NCBI RefSeq assembly: GCF_900107455.1
Contig: NZ_FNQB01000004.1
Span: 816,193-880,192, forward strand
From: Asanoa ishikariensis
GTDB taxonomy: Bacteria; Actinomycetota; Actinomycetes; Mycobacteriales; Micromonosporaceae
Reading direction: 5' to 3'
DNA: 64,000 nucleotides
Shown: piece by piece, positions 1 through 8,565 of the stretch
How positions within the stretch are numbered: position 1 is the stretch's first letter
How the letters are laid out: each line of letters starts with the position of its first letter
Position numbers and translations under genes: made by a program
Notes under the pieces: model-generated
Database searches by the model: none
The model's input: the letters and a program-made list of their open reading frames with translations, nothing else
What the model was told of the DNA's origin: nothing

Positions 1-870
1 GTTGACGAAGTCGGCGTAGCTCGCGGTGTACCGGCCGGTTTCGGGGTCGGCCTGGAACCGTACGTCGCTGATGGTGAGGTCGCGGCTGAGTTGGCCGAGG
101 ATCCCGAAGCCGTGCAGGTAGCGCACCTGGAGGTGGTCGAGGGCGACGCCTCGGCTCTCCCAGATGAACATGCCCGGGTGGTCGCGGACGGTCGGGCGCA
201 TTTGGTAGACGAGGCCGGTGTCGTCGTCGATCGCGTGGTCGTACTCGATGGTCAGGTCTTCCCGGATGGCGCGTACGCCGGTGAACAGCGGGTTGTCGCA
301 CCGCCTCGTGCGGCCGGTCCGCGGGTCGTGGACCTGCGTGTAGTCGAGGCCGTCGCGACCGGTCCAGTACGGGCGGCCGCCCTTGCCTTGCTCGCCCTCC
401 CAGATCAGGTGGGTGCCGTCGATCCGCCACATCACGTCTTTCGGCACCGCGATCTGCCGCCAGTCCGGTCCCGCGGCCACGACGCGCGCCTCCACCAGAC
501 TTGGTGCGTGGTAGTCGACCGAGAAACCGGCCCACCGCACGTTCTCCGAGTCGATGACGGCCAGGGCGGTCTGCTGGCCGTGCAGCACCAGGGCGGCGCC
601 GGTGCCGGTCACGGTGAGGTCGCGGGCACCCTCGACCAGCATCGCGATCGTCTTCGTGCGGTAGCGCTCGTCGGCGCCCACGGTGTTCGAGACGTAGAGG
701 TCGCGGCGCTCGGCCCGCTCCGGGTAGAGGGCGTAGGTGCCCGGCGGGATCAGCACCTCGGACGGCCCGTCGCAGCCGCAGGCTTCCCGGAACGTGGCGG
801 CGAACGCGTCCGCCGAGTCACGGCGTCCGGTCGGGTCGGCGCCGAAGTCGACGACGTCGAAGACGCGCAT
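1..870 (-). CDS. GH110-like alpha-1,3-galactosidase (3' end outside window)
   Basis: The reading frame is open from ATG 870 to the window edge (290 codons seen). The start is supported by an AGGGAG ribosome site just upstream. The N-terminus (VVDFGADPTG) and repeated short beta-strand motifs such as DLTVTGTG and GILGQLSRDLTISDV are typical of right-handed parallel beta-helix glycosidases. The order of motifs (HGQQTALAVIDSENV, then FSVDYHAP) resembles GH110 exo-alpha-1,3-galactosidases, which remove terminal alpha-1,3-galactose from branched glycans. No signal peptide is visible, so it may act inside the cell. It is divergent from the GH95 gene across only 54 bp, suggesting shared regulation. 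A pectate-lyase-like protein of another family is the alternative. Confidence 0.7.
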   Translation of the reverse strand, partial: MRVFDVVDFGADPTGRRDSADAFAATFREACGCDGPSEVLIPPGTYALYPERAERRDLYVSNTVGADERYRTKTIAMLVEGARDLTVTGTGAALVLHGQQTALAVIDSENVRWAGFSVDYHAPSLVEARVVAAGPDWRQIAVPKDVMWRIDGTHLIWEGEQGKGGRPYWTGRDGLDYTQVHDPRTGRTRRCDNPLFTGVRAIREDLTIEYDHAIDDDTGLVYQMRPTVRDHPGMFIWESRGVALDHLQVRYLHGFGILGQLSRDLTISDVRFQADPETGRYTASYADFVN

Positions 871-924
871 GCTTCTCCCTTGACTAGTATGTCCTTACAA
901 ACCCACCCTATCGAGAGCGTGTGA
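871..924. promoter_or_regulatory. Divergent promoter region between the two glycosidase genes
   Basis: Only 54 bp separate the two divergent starts. The segment is more AT-rich than its surroundings and contains GACTAGTATGTCC around 882-894, with TTGTAAGG on the opposite strand. Such asymmetric AT-rich elements are often GntR- or LacI-type operators, but no perfect palindrome is present, so the identity of the regulator is inference. Confidence 0.3.
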
Positions 925-3252
925 ATGAGCACCGACAGCCCTGCCTCGCATGTCCACACGCGCGATACGCCGGCCGGCGACTGGCTCGACGCCTTCCCGC
1001 TGGGCAACGGCCGCCTCGGTGCGATGGTGTTCGGCGATCCCGTGCGAGAGCGGGTGTCGCTCAACGACGGCACCGCGTGGTCGGGCGGGGTCGACAGCGA
1101 GGCCCGGCAGCGGGCCATCTCCGCTGACGATGCCCGCTCGGCGCTCGCCGGCGCCCGAGCGGCGCTGCTCGCCGGTTCGTTCGACGAGGCCACCGCGTGC
1201 GTGCAGCGGTTGCAGAGCGACTACTCGCAGAGCTACCTGCCGTTCGGGGACCTGCTGCTGGACGTCACGCACTCCGGGCCGACCTCGGACTACCGGCGTT
1301 CCCTCTGGCTGCGGGATGCCTCGGTGGTGGTCTCGTACGCCGTCGGTTCGTCGCGGGTGACCCGGCGTTCCTTTGTCTCCGCGCCGGATCAGGCCTTCGT
1401 GCTCTCCCTGTCGGTGGACGGCGACGAGACGGTGGACGTCTCGGTGCGGCTGGACAGCCCGCTCGCCGTGCTCGGGCGGGGCTTTGGCTGGGCGACCGTG
1501 CGGCTGCCGAGCGACGCGGCGCCGCCGCACGAGCCGGATCTGCCGTCGCCGGTCTACGACGCGCGGCCGTCGGTGCGCGGCGCCCTGGTGGCACGCTGGG
1601 AACACGACGGGACGGACCGGTCGGCCGACGGCGTCATGCGGGCGACCGGGGTGCGCCGGCTGCTGCTGGTCGTGACCACCGCGACCACGTTCACCGCGAT
1701 CGGCCAGCCGCCGTCGGGTTCCGAGGAGACGGCGCTGGCGGCGGCGACCGTGACCGCGGACGCGGCGCTCGCGGTCGGTGCGGGTGAGCTGTTCGACCGC
1801 CACCGCGCGGAGCACCGGCGGCTCTACGACCGGGCCGCGCTGAGCTTCGCCGGTGGAGACGACCGGACCTCGCTGATCGCCTACCTGTTCCACTTCGGAC
1901 GGTACCTGCTGATCAGCTCGTCCCGGCCCGGCGGGTTGCCCGCGACGTTGCAGGGGCTGTGGAACGAGTCGATGCGTCCACCGTGGAGCGCCAACTACAC
2001 GGTCAACATCAACACACAGATGAACTACTGGGCGGCGGAGACGGCGAACCTGGCCGAGTGCGCGGGGCCGCTGTTCGACCTTGTCTCGGCCATGCGCACG
2101 AGCGGGGAGCGGACCGCACGCCACCTCTACGACGCTCGCGGCTGGTGCGCGCACCACAACACCGACGCGTGGGCGTACACGTCGCCGGCCGGGCGCCGGC
2201 GCGGTGACCCCTCGTGGGCGTTCTGGCCGCTGGCGGGGGTGTGGCTGTGCCGGCATCTCGTCGAGCACGTGCGCTTCGGCGCCGACCGGGCCTTCGCCGC
2301 CGACGTCGCCTGGCCGGTCGTGACCTCGGCCGCGGAGTTCCTGCTCGACTGGCTGGTCGAGGGGCCGGACGGAAGCCTGTCGCTGTCTCCGTCGACCTCT
2401 CCGGAGAACCACTTCGCGGTCGGCGGCGAATCGTATGCGGTGGACGGGACGTCCACTGTCGACCTGACGCTGACTCGCGAGCTGTTCTCGTCGGTCGGGG
2501 AGTTGGCTGGGTTGCTCGGTGCGTCTTCCGAGCCGATCGTGGCGTCCGCGGCGGCGGCGCTCGACCGGTTACCAGCGCTTCCCGTTGGTGCGGACGGCCG
2601 CGTACAAGAGTGGCTTGTCGATCGGTCTCTTCCTGAGCCGCACCACCGGCACGTCTCCCACCTGTACGCGGTGTTCCCCGGCGACGACACCTCGCCGCGC
2701 TTCGCGGCGGCGGCCGCACGCTCGCTCGACGCCCGCGGCGACGACTCCACCGGCTGGTCGCTCGCGTGGAAGCTCGCCCTGCGCGCCCGGCTCCGCCAGC
2801 CCGAACGGCTGCCGGCCCTGATCGACCTCGCGCTGCGGCCTGCCGGCGTTCGCAGTGCTGGTGAGCAGGGTGGGCTCTACCCGAACCGGTTCTCGGCCCA
2901 TCCGCCTTTCCAGATCGACGGGAACCTCGGCTTCACCGCGGCCGTGGCCGAGTTCGTGGTGCAGAGCCACGCGGCTGTGATCGACCTGCTGCCGGCCGTC
3001 CCGACGGACTGGCCCGCCGGCCGCCTGCACGGGCTCGTCGCCCGGCCCGGAGTGGTCGTCGACGTCGAATGGGACTCGCGGCAGCGCCTGGTCGCGGCCC
3101 GGCTGTCGGCGGCTCGCGCGGTCGCCGTCGAGGCGCGCTGGCAGGACTCGTCCGTGCGGGTCGACCTGGACGCCGGTGGCGAGGTGCACCTGGCGCCCGG
3201 CGCTGACGCGCGTTCTTTGGTCGTTCGTGCGAATGGTGCAACCGCGCGGTAG
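925..3252 (+). CDS. GH95 family alpha-L-fucosidase (or alpha-L-galactosidase)
   Basis: This 775-residue protein has the usual length and motifs of GH95 enzymes, inverting glycosidases that cleave alpha-1,2-linked L-fucose or L-galactose. Visible landmarks are the N-terminal beta-sandwich start (PLGNGRLGAMVFG), the NINTQMNYWAAE motif (N361 and N363, matching the paired catalytic Asn of characterised GH95 enzymes), SPENHF with Glu494 as candidate general acid, HVSHLY and PFQIDGNLG with Asp665. No signal peptide is seen, so it probably acts on imported oligosaccharides. It is divergent from the GH110-like gene; together they could trim branched Gal/Fuc epitopes. The exact substrate (xyloglucan, glycoprotein or mucin-type glycan) cannot be told. 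Confidence 0.9.
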   Translation: MSTDSPASHVHTRDTPAGDWLDAFPLGNGRLGAMVFGDPVRERVSLNDGTAWSGGVDSEARQRAISADDARSALAGARAALLAGSFDEATACVQRLQSDYSQSYLPFGDLLLDVTHSGPTSDYRRSLWLRDASVVVSYAVGSSRVTRRSFVSAPDQAFVLSLSVDGDETVDVSVRLDSPLAVLGRGFGWATVRLPSDAAPPHEPDLPSPVYDARPSVRGALVARWEHDGTDRSADGVMRATGVRRLLLVVTTATTFTAIGQPPSGSEETALAAATVTADAALAVGAGELFDRHRAEHRRLYDRAALSFAGGDDRTSLIAYLFHFGRYLLISSSRPGGLPATLQGLWNESMRPPWSANYTVNINTQMNYWAAETANLAECAGPLFDLVSAMRTSGERTARHLYDARGWCAHHNTDAWAYTSPAGRRRGDPSWAFWPLAGVWLCRHLVEHVRFGADRAFAADVAWPVVTSAAEFLLDWLVEGPDGSLSLSPSTSPENHFAVGGESYAVDGTSTVDLTLTRELFSSVGELAGLLGASSEPIVASAAAALDRLPALPVGADGRVQEWLVDRSLPEPHHRHVSHLYAVFPGDDTSPRFAAAAARSLDARGDDSTGWSLAWKLALRARLRQPERLPALIDLALRPAGVRSAGEQGGLYPNRFSAHPPFQIDGNLGFTAAVAEFVVQSHAAVIDLLPAVPTDWPAGRLHGLVARPGVVVDVEWDSRQRLVAARLSAARAVAVEARWQDSSVRVDLDAGGEVHLAPGADARSLVVRANGATAR

Positions 3253-3270
3253 CGCCGCAACCCGCGGCGC
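3252..3270. terminator. Hairpin after GH95 gene
   Basis: GCGCCGC, a 5-nt loop and GCGGCGC form a perfect 7-bp stem that begins in the stop codon region. There is no T-tract, so it would be a U-less actinobacterial-type terminator at best. Confidence 0.4.
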
Positions 3271-3339
3271 GGTCCGCCCGTGAGGACGGTATTGAGCCCG
3301 GGCGATGTGCCTGGGCAGTCCTGACCACGGGGGTTCATC

Positions 3340-4116
3340 GTGCGCAACCAACGACGTCTTCAGCTCGCCACGGTCGGCCTGGCTGCCGTCCTCACGGCGA
3401 CCGGCTGCACGGCGGCCGGCCCCGCCGACGCGGGCGGCACGGGCGGGGGCGGCGGTGGCGGTGGCATGTCGGCGCCGGTTCCGTCCACCTCGACCGCTCC
3501 GGCGACCCTGCCGCCGCTGTCGGCCAGGCCGGTGCCGGACCGGGCGCCGACCGTGATCCCGGTGCGCGCTTTCATGGCGTTGCCCGAGGAGATGCGGTTC
3601 GGCCAGATCCGCGTGGGAACCCAGTTCGACAGGGCCGTACCGCCGCTCTGCGGCGGCGAGTTCGCCGCCGGCCGGATGGCTGCGGCTACTGCCGCTGTGG
3701 TGTCCGCGTACCAGCTCCGCGACGAACCGTCGGAAGGCAGCCTCTGGCCCGGCGTCGTCTACCAGACGATCCGCACCTACAACGGGAGCGGTTCGGCCGC
3801 GTTCATGCGGGGCCTGCGTGCCGATCTGGCGTCGTGCACGTCCTTCACCCGCGCCGGCGTCCCGTTCCGGGTCCGCACCGCGGCACTTTCCGGCGTCGGC
3901 GACGAGGCGCTCACCATCGACCTCATCCAGCCGCAGACCGACCTGCCCGGCAACCCGATCGGCGGCGACCAGATCAACCGGATCGTCGTCATCCGCGTCG
4001 GTGACACGGTGACGATCCTGTGGGACGCCCCGTACGAGAACTCGAGCAGCAAGCCCGCGGTCGTCGCCGACTTCGCCCGCCGCGCCGTCGACACCATCCA
4101 TGTCTGGCGGAGCTAG
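3340..4116 (+). CDS. Lipoprotein of unknown function (tandem paralogue 1)
   Basis: This 258-residue protein starts at GTG after a conserved GGGGG ribosome site. The signal peptide ends in a lipobox (TATGC, Cys23), so it should be anchored on the outer face of the membrane. A Gly/Pro/Thr-rich linker to about residue 65 precedes a globular domain of about 190 residues with conserved Cys in PPLCGGEF and ADLASCTSF, which may form a disulfide. The fold vaguely resembles extracellular sensor domains of the PknH_C type, but I cannot assign a function. The next gene is a paralogue of similar length and shares its upstream segment, indicating tandem duplication. Confidence 0.8.
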   Translation: MRNQRRLQLATVGLAAVLTATGCTAAGPADAGGTGGGGGGGGMSAPVPSTSTAPATLPPLSARPVPDRAPTVIPVRAFMALPEEMRFGQIRVGTQFDRAVPPLCGGEFAAGRMAAATAAVVSAYQLRDEPSEGSLWPGVVYQTIRTYNGSGSAAFMRGLRADLASCTSFTRAGVPFRVRTAALSGVGDEALTIDLIQPQTDLPGNPIGGDQINRIVVIRVGDTVTILWDAPYENSSSKPAVVADFARRAVDTIHVWRS

Positions 4117-4242
4117 CCCGTTTGGTCCTTCGCACGAATCGCGCACCCGCGGGTTGACGACGCAACTCTCCGTTTGATCCGCACGTCAGGTCGGGTAAGC
4201 ACCGGGCACCGTGCCCGGCGCACACGATCACGGGGGTTCATC

Positions 4243-4998
4243 GTGCGAAACCATCGAGGTCTCGGGCTGGTGACGGTCGGCCTGGTCGCTGTCCTCGCGG
4301 CAGCCGGCTGCGAGCGGGCCGGCCCTGGCGCCGCAAGCCCGCCCACCACGGCACCGATCCCGTCCACCTCCGCACCGGTCCCGGCCACCTCTTCGCCGGC
4401 CGCAACCCCGCCGGCCACCCAGGCTCCGGCGCCGACCGTCATCCCGCTCAGCGCGTTCCTGAAACTGCCCAAGGACATGACCTACGGCGAGAGCCGTCTG
4501 CGGGCCGATGTCGACGAGGCACTGCCACGGCTGTGCGGCGACGAGTTCGCCAGCCGCGGCGCGACCGCGGCCAGCGCCGCCGTGAAGACGGTGCACGGGC
4601 TGCCCAGGGACCCGCCGGGGACCGTCCCGTCCGGCGTCCTCTACCAGACGATCCGCACGTACCCCGGGGACGGCGCTTCGGTCTTCATGCGGCGCCTGCG
4701 CGCCGACCTGGCGGCGTGCAGTTCCTTCACCGACGAAGGCAACTCCTTCCGGGTACGCACGGCGCCACTGCGCGGCGTCGGCGACGAGGCGCTGACCATC
4801 GACCTCGTCCAGCCGGCGAGGAACCTGCCCGGCGACCTGGTCGGCGGCTTCCAGACCAACCGCGCCGCAGTCATCCGCGTCGGAGACACGGTGACGATCC
4901 TGTGGGACGCCGAGTACGAACGCTCGAACAGCAAGCCCGCGGTCGTCGCGGACTTCGCCCGCCGCGCCGTCGCCACGATCCACGCCTGGCGGCGCTAG
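4243..4998 (+). CDS. Lipoprotein of unknown function (tandem paralogue 2)
   Basis: The 251-residue product is a clear paralogue of the preceding lipoprotein: same lipobox position (AAAGC), same Pro/Thr-rich linker, same motifs (VLYQTIRTY, SFRVRTAPL, GVGDEALTIDL, VGDTVTILWDA). GTG 4243 is chosen over the upstream in-frame start at 4174 because the sequence CACGGGGGTTCATC just before it is identical to that before the first copy, and it places the signal peptide at the N-terminus. Divergence is concentrated in the linker. The pair probably has one extracellular role; function unknown. Confidence 0.82.
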   Translation: MRNHRGLGLVTVGLVAVLAAAGCERAGPGAASPPTTAPIPSTSAPVPATSSPAATPPATQAPAPTVIPLSAFLKLPKDMTYGESRLRADVDEALPRLCGDEFASRGATAASAAVKTVHGLPRDPPGTVPSGVLYQTIRTYPGDGASVFMRRLRADLAACSSFTDEGNSFRVRTAPLRGVGDEALTIDLVQPARNLPGDLVGGFQTNRAAVIRVGDTVTILWDAEYERSNSKPAVVADFARRAVATIHAWRR

Positions 4999-5007
4999 CG
5001 TGGGCAA

Positions 5008-5274
5008 ATGGGACAACCGCACCTGAGCAGCCATCACCGCCGGACACTGCAGAAGATCCTCGACCACCCGGTGAGCCACAACATCGAGTGGCACGACGTG
5101 CTCTCGCTGCTCGCGGAGGTCGGCACGGTCGACGAACGACACGATGGCAAGATCCGTCTTGCCATCGGGTCGGCGAGCGAGGTCATCGAGATCCCGGTGA
5201 CCAAGGACCTCGACACCGAGACGGTCGTCCAACTCCGCCGCATCCTGACCCAGGCCGGCTACGGAAAGTCCTGA
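5008..5274 (+). CDS. Small HicA-like conserved protein
   Basis: The 88-residue protein begins HHRRTLQKILDHPVSHNIEW and ends with a helix (VVQLRRILTQAGY). This resembles a widespread actinobacterial family related in size and layout to HicA-type double-stranded-RNA-binding-fold proteins. No HicB antitoxin gene is adjacent, so it is unlikely to be a working toxin-antitoxin module. It starts 9 nt after the lipoprotein stop and may be cotranscribed. The catalytic His of HicA cannot be placed with confidence. Confidence 0.65.
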   Translation: MGQPHLSSHHRRTLQKILDHPVSHNIEWHDVLSLLAEVGTVDERHDGKIRLAIGSASEVIEIPVTKDLDTETVVQLRRILTQAGYGKS

Positions 5275-5305
5275 CCGTTTGCGGTCGCGGCCTAAGATCC
5301 GCGCC

Positions 5306-5776
5306 ATGCCGAGGTGGGAACGGGTCGAAGGAGATTCGGGGAACGTCCGCTACGTCGTGGCCGCGGCCTTCTCGGTCGGCGGCCTGGTCCCGCTGTGCGG
5401 CCTGGCAGCCACGGAGGCCCGGCAGTCGGCGCCGCTCGTCCTGCCTTTCCTCCTGGTCTGGTACACGTTGGTCTGGCGGATAGCGCTGGCCGGCGTCTGT
5501 GTCGGCGCCGACGGCATCAAGATCCGCTCGGTGTTGCGGACCCGGATCGTCCCCTGGGGACGAGTGGCCCGCGTCTGGGCATGCCCGGCCACCGGCCACG
5601 ACGCCTGGCAGCTCTGGGTGACCACGCGAGATCCGGACCGCGACCTCCCGACGCCGATCTGGCGCCTGTCGCCAGCGATCAAACGCCGCGGCGCGGGCCG
5701 GACGCCAGAACGGGTCATCCTGTCGCCCGACCGCTTCAGCGTGGTGCTCACGACCCTGCGAAGTCGCACGAGCTAG
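5306..5776 (+). CDS. Membrane protein with PH-like domain
   Basis: The roughly 156-residue product has two hydrophobic segments (about residues 17-35 and 40-62 from ATG 5306) followed by a soluble beta-rich part (GVCVGADGIKIRSVLRTR, then IVPWGRVARVWA) that looks like a bacterial PH domain packed after two membrane helices. ATG 5306 is preferred to TTG 5279 because the longer form adds only basic residues, though neither has a strong ribosome site. Function unknown; such proteins are common single-gene membrane components in actinobacteria. Confidence 0.6.
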   Translation: MPRWERVEGDSGNVRYVVAAAFSVGGLVPLCGLAATEARQSAPLVLPFLLVWYTLVWRIALAGVCVGADGIKIRSVLRTRIVPWGRVARVWACPATGHDAWQLWVTTRDPDRDLPTPIWRLSPAIKRRGAGRTPERVILSPDRFSVVLTTLRSRTS

Positions 5777-6010
5777 GCGCCATCGCTAGCCCGACGGAGG
5801 AGTTCCTTGGCGGGGATGGGGTCCGCGGGCACGCGCGGCATCTTCTCAGTAGGGCCGTTGCGACACTTCCCCGGACGCGTTGACTGCACGACGGTGCTCG
5901 ACGGACTCCGGCACCGCCTGAGCACGTCCGGATGCCGCGGATGCGTTCGCTCTTGCCTGGCCCGCTCCATCAGCCCGGCCCGCGCGACTTGAAGGGACAA
6001 CCCCGCAACT
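5777..6010. other. Gene-free stretch
   Basis: These 234 bp hold no supported gene. A minus-strand frame of 90 codons crosses it but lacks a ribosome site and any recognisable domain. I see no convincing terminator or promoter. Confidence 0.4.
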
Positions 6011-6808
6011 ATGACCGACGCCAACCGAGGAACCCTGCGCACCACATTCGGCCAGGACGCCGAACTCTACGACCAATGCCGTCCGACCTACCCGCCCCAG
6101 CTGTTCACCGAGCTCGCCACCCTGGCAGATCTTGGTCCCCGCTCCCGGGTGCTGGAGATCGGGTGCGGAACCGGCCAAGCGACCCTGCCCCTGGCACAAC
6201 TGGGATGCACCGTTGTCGCGATGGACCTCAGCCCCGACATGGCCGCCATCGCCCGACGGAATCTCGCGCAGTTCCCGAATGTCACCGTCGTCGCGGCGGC
6301 CTTCGAGGACTGGCCGCCCTCGGACGAAACCTTCGACGCGATCCTCTCCGCGACCGCGTTCCACTGGCTTGACCCCGACGTGCGCATGATCAAAGCCGCT
6401 GACCTGTTGCGGCCTGGCGGATCTCTCGGCATCGTCTCGACTCACCACATCGCCGGCGGGACGAACGCCTTCTTCGCCGACGCACAACGATGCTACGAAC
6501 GTTTCGACCCCACAACACCGCCCGGCATGCGTCTGACGAGCGACGACGAAACCCCCGAGGAGGCGGCAGAGTTCGATCGATCGGCACGATTCGGGCCAGT
6601 CGAATTCCGGCGCTACGAGTGGCAACAGTCCTATACGTCGCCCGAGTATCTGAACCTGCTCATGACCTACTCCGGCAATCGAGCCATGGCACCGCAGGCA
6701 CGCAGCGGCCTGTTCGCGTGCATCTCCCACCTGATCGACGACGTCTACAACGGAGCAGTCACCAAGCAGTACCGGACCCGGCTCGCCATCGCCCAAAAAA
6801 CACCGTGA
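6011..6808 (+). CDS. Class I SAM-dependent methyltransferase
   Basis: The 265-residue protein contains motif I (VLEIGCGTGQAT, about residues 44-55), the acidic motif II (VVAMDLSPDM), a post-I segment (FDAILSATAFHWLDP) and motif III (LLRPGGSLGI). This is the methyltransferase_11 family. The HWLDP element is common in actinobacterial small-molecule methyltransferases; the substrate is unknown. It lies alone between a gap and a convergent sigma/anti-sigma operon. Its GC content looks somewhat lower than that of its neighbours, which could reflect transfer. Confidence 0.85.
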   Translation: MTDANRGTLRTTFGQDAELYDQCRPTYPPQLFTELATLADLGPRSRVLEIGCGTGQATLPLAQLGCTVVAMDLSPDMAAIARRNLAQFPNVTVVAAAFEDWPPSDETFDAILSATAFHWLDPDVRMIKAADLLRPGGSLGIVSTHHIAGGTNAFFADAQRCYERFDPTTPPGMRLTSDDETPEEAAEFDRSARFGPVEFRRYEWQQSYTSPEYLNLLMTYSGNRAMAPQARSGLFACISHLIDDVYNGAVTKQYRTRLAIAQKTP

Positions 6809-6953
6809 CTCGTCCCGACACCTACCGCCACCTCGGGAACAAAGCGAACAGGCGGAGCCCCTCCAGATTGGACGTACGGCCCACGTTGCCACGCCAGTTC
6901 GCGAACCAGCACGGCGTCGGCGGGAGCGGTCGCGAGTTGCGGGCGGATCACCG

Positions 6954-7928
6954 TCAGGGTAGTTGGCCCGGACGGTCGACGATGGCGACCCGCAGCAGCG
7001 CGGCGGCCGTGTGCGGCGACTCCGTGCCGTTGTGTATCACCGAATTGCGGGTGCCGAGGTAGACGTGGGTGTCCCGGTCGAAGATGTAGTCGTCGTTGCC
7101 GCCGACGACGCCGGGCATTCGAATCGCCACCCCGTGTCGCCCGGCGGCGTCGACGACGTCGCTCGATATGACTACCGCACCGGGCTCTCGCGCCAGCAGT
7201 TCGAACAGCGCGGCCAGCGCCCGGGGAGGCACGTACCCGTTGAGCATCGACCGCGCCGTGGTGTATGCCATGCTCTCGTCCCCGTACACGGCCTTCTCGT
7301 CGGCTCCGTCGGGGAGATGCAGGTCGACGGGGTGTTCCCGAAGGTATCGAAGCAGCTCGTCCGGGTCGGTGGGCAGGTCGCCGTGGTACGCGGGCGACGG
7401 GAGCTCGTCGAGTTCCTTGGTGGGATCCGCGGCATCGAGGGGCCGGAGCACCCGCAGTTCGCTCCACTCCTTCGATCCGCTCTGCGGCTGATACCTGGCC
7501 TGGTTGTGCGCGACGCCTCCGGCCGACTGCCAGAGCTGGGTCCGCACGGTGGTGTACGGGCCGCTGGTCGGTGTCTCCCGCAACGTCGCCAGGAACTCCG
7601 TGAAGACGTACTGGTCCGGTCGGGCGGTGAGCTCGGGCTGCTGCTGGGCGGCAGCGGCCGCGAGTCGAAGGATCTGCGCCGCGCTGGCCGTGGACGGCGG
7701 CTGATCGCCCACCCGCATGGTCTGGATCGCCAGGCCGCCGACGGTCAGCGCGACCGCCAGCCCGAACGCCCCGGCGAGGCGCCAACCACGAGAAGAGCGG
7801 GATGGACGGGCCACCGGAAGCGGCTGCGCCCGCTGCACGACGTGCGCCTTCAAATCGCTGAGGAGCTGTTCCTCGAAACCGTTCGGCGACTGCTCGACCT
7901 TGTTCACAGCGTCATCTCCGTTCATCAT
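6954..7928 (-). CDS. CU044_5270 family membrane protein (likely anti-sigma partner)
   Basis: The 324-residue protein has a short cytoplasmic N-terminus (about 55 residues), one membrane segment (GAFGLAVALTVGGLAI) and a long extracytoplasmic domain, the layout of the CU044_5270 family. Its ATG overlaps the stop of the upstream ECF sigma gene by 4 nt (ATGA), so the two are translationally coupled. Position and topology suggest an anti-sigma or signal-sensing role, though it lacks a recognisable zinc anti-sigma motif. A paralogue lies in the same arrangement at 10833-11804. Confidence 0.82.
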   Translation of the reverse strand: MMNGDDAVNKVEQSPNGFEEQLLSDLKAHVVQRAQPLPVARPSRSSRGWRLAGAFGLAVALTVGGLAIQTMRVGDQPPSTASAAQILRLAAAAAQQQPELTARPDQYVFTEFLATLRETPTSGPYTTVRTQLWQSAGGVAHNQARYQPQSGSKEWSELRVLRPLDAADPTKELDELPSPAYHGDLPTDPDELLRYLREHPVDLHLPDGADEKAVYGDESMAYTTARSMLNGYVPPRALAALFELLAREPGAVVISSDVVDAAGRHGVAIRMPGVVGGNDDYIFDRDTHVYLGTRNSVIHNGTESPHTAAALLRVAIVDRPGQLP

Positions 7929-8518
7929 GCGAGGCCGACGGCCGGACGGGCGAGCACGGCGCGGACGAGGCGGCGCGCGCGATGCAGACGGACTCGCGCG
8001 GCGACGGGGGAGAGCCCGACCGCGATCGCCGCCTCCGCGACGGTGAGGCCGTCCACCGCGACGAGTTCGACCAGCGCCCGGGTGTCCGCGGGCAGCTCGC
8101 TCAGCGACCGATGGACACGGCGGGCGGCCGACTCGGCGTCGATCCGCTCCTCGATGCGGGCGATGTCGTCGGCGTCAAGGTCCCGCCGTCCGGCCAGGCG
8201 GCCGGTCACCCGCAGTCGTCTGGCCGCCCGTCGCCCTTCGTCGGCGATGACGTTGCGGGCCACGCCGAACAGCCAGCCGATCTGGCTGCCCCGGTCCGGC
8301 CGGTAGCCCGCCGCCGACTCGATCACCGCCAGGAACACGTCGGCGGTCAGGTCGGCGGCGAGGTGTGGGTCGTCGACCCGCCGCGCCACGAACCGGCCGA
8401 CCGCCTCCACGTGCCGCCGGTAGAAGACCTCGAAGGCCACCGGATCGTCTCCGATGCCGGAGATGTCACCGTCCGCTGAGCCAGGGTCATGCACAGGCCG
8501 TCCCCTCGTCGCCGTCAC
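7925..8518 (-). CDS. ECF RNA polymerase sigma factor
   Basis: The 197-residue protein has a sigma-70 region 2 (VEAVGRFVARRVDDPHLAADLTADVF, given here as a family-typical core, about residues 38-62) and region 4 (LVAVDGLTVAEAAIAV then ARVRLHRARR). GTG 8518 follows an AAGAGG ribosome site. It would redirect RNA polymerase to a small stress or envelope regulon. It overlaps the downstream CU044_5270 gene by 4 nt, as expected for a sigma/anti-sigma pair. Confidence 0.9.
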   Translation of the reverse strand: MTATRGRPVHDPGSADGDISGIGDDPVAFEVFYRRHVEAVGRFVARRVDDPHLAADLTADVFLAVIESAAGYRPDRGSQIGWLFGVARNVIADEGRRAARRLRVTGRLAGRRDLDADDIARIEERIDAESAARRVHRSLSELPADTRALVELVAVDGLTVAEAAIAVGLSPVAARVRLHRARRLVRAVLARPAVGLA

Positions 8519-8565
8519 ACCTCTTCTTCGGAGGGCGAAGCGCGAGTGTTACAAACAATCCGGCC

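Noticed and set aside
5773-6045. Minus-strand 90-codon ORF in the gap before the methyltransferase
   Set aside because: No ribosome site or domain, and it overlaps the start of a supported gene; left as a gene-free stretch.
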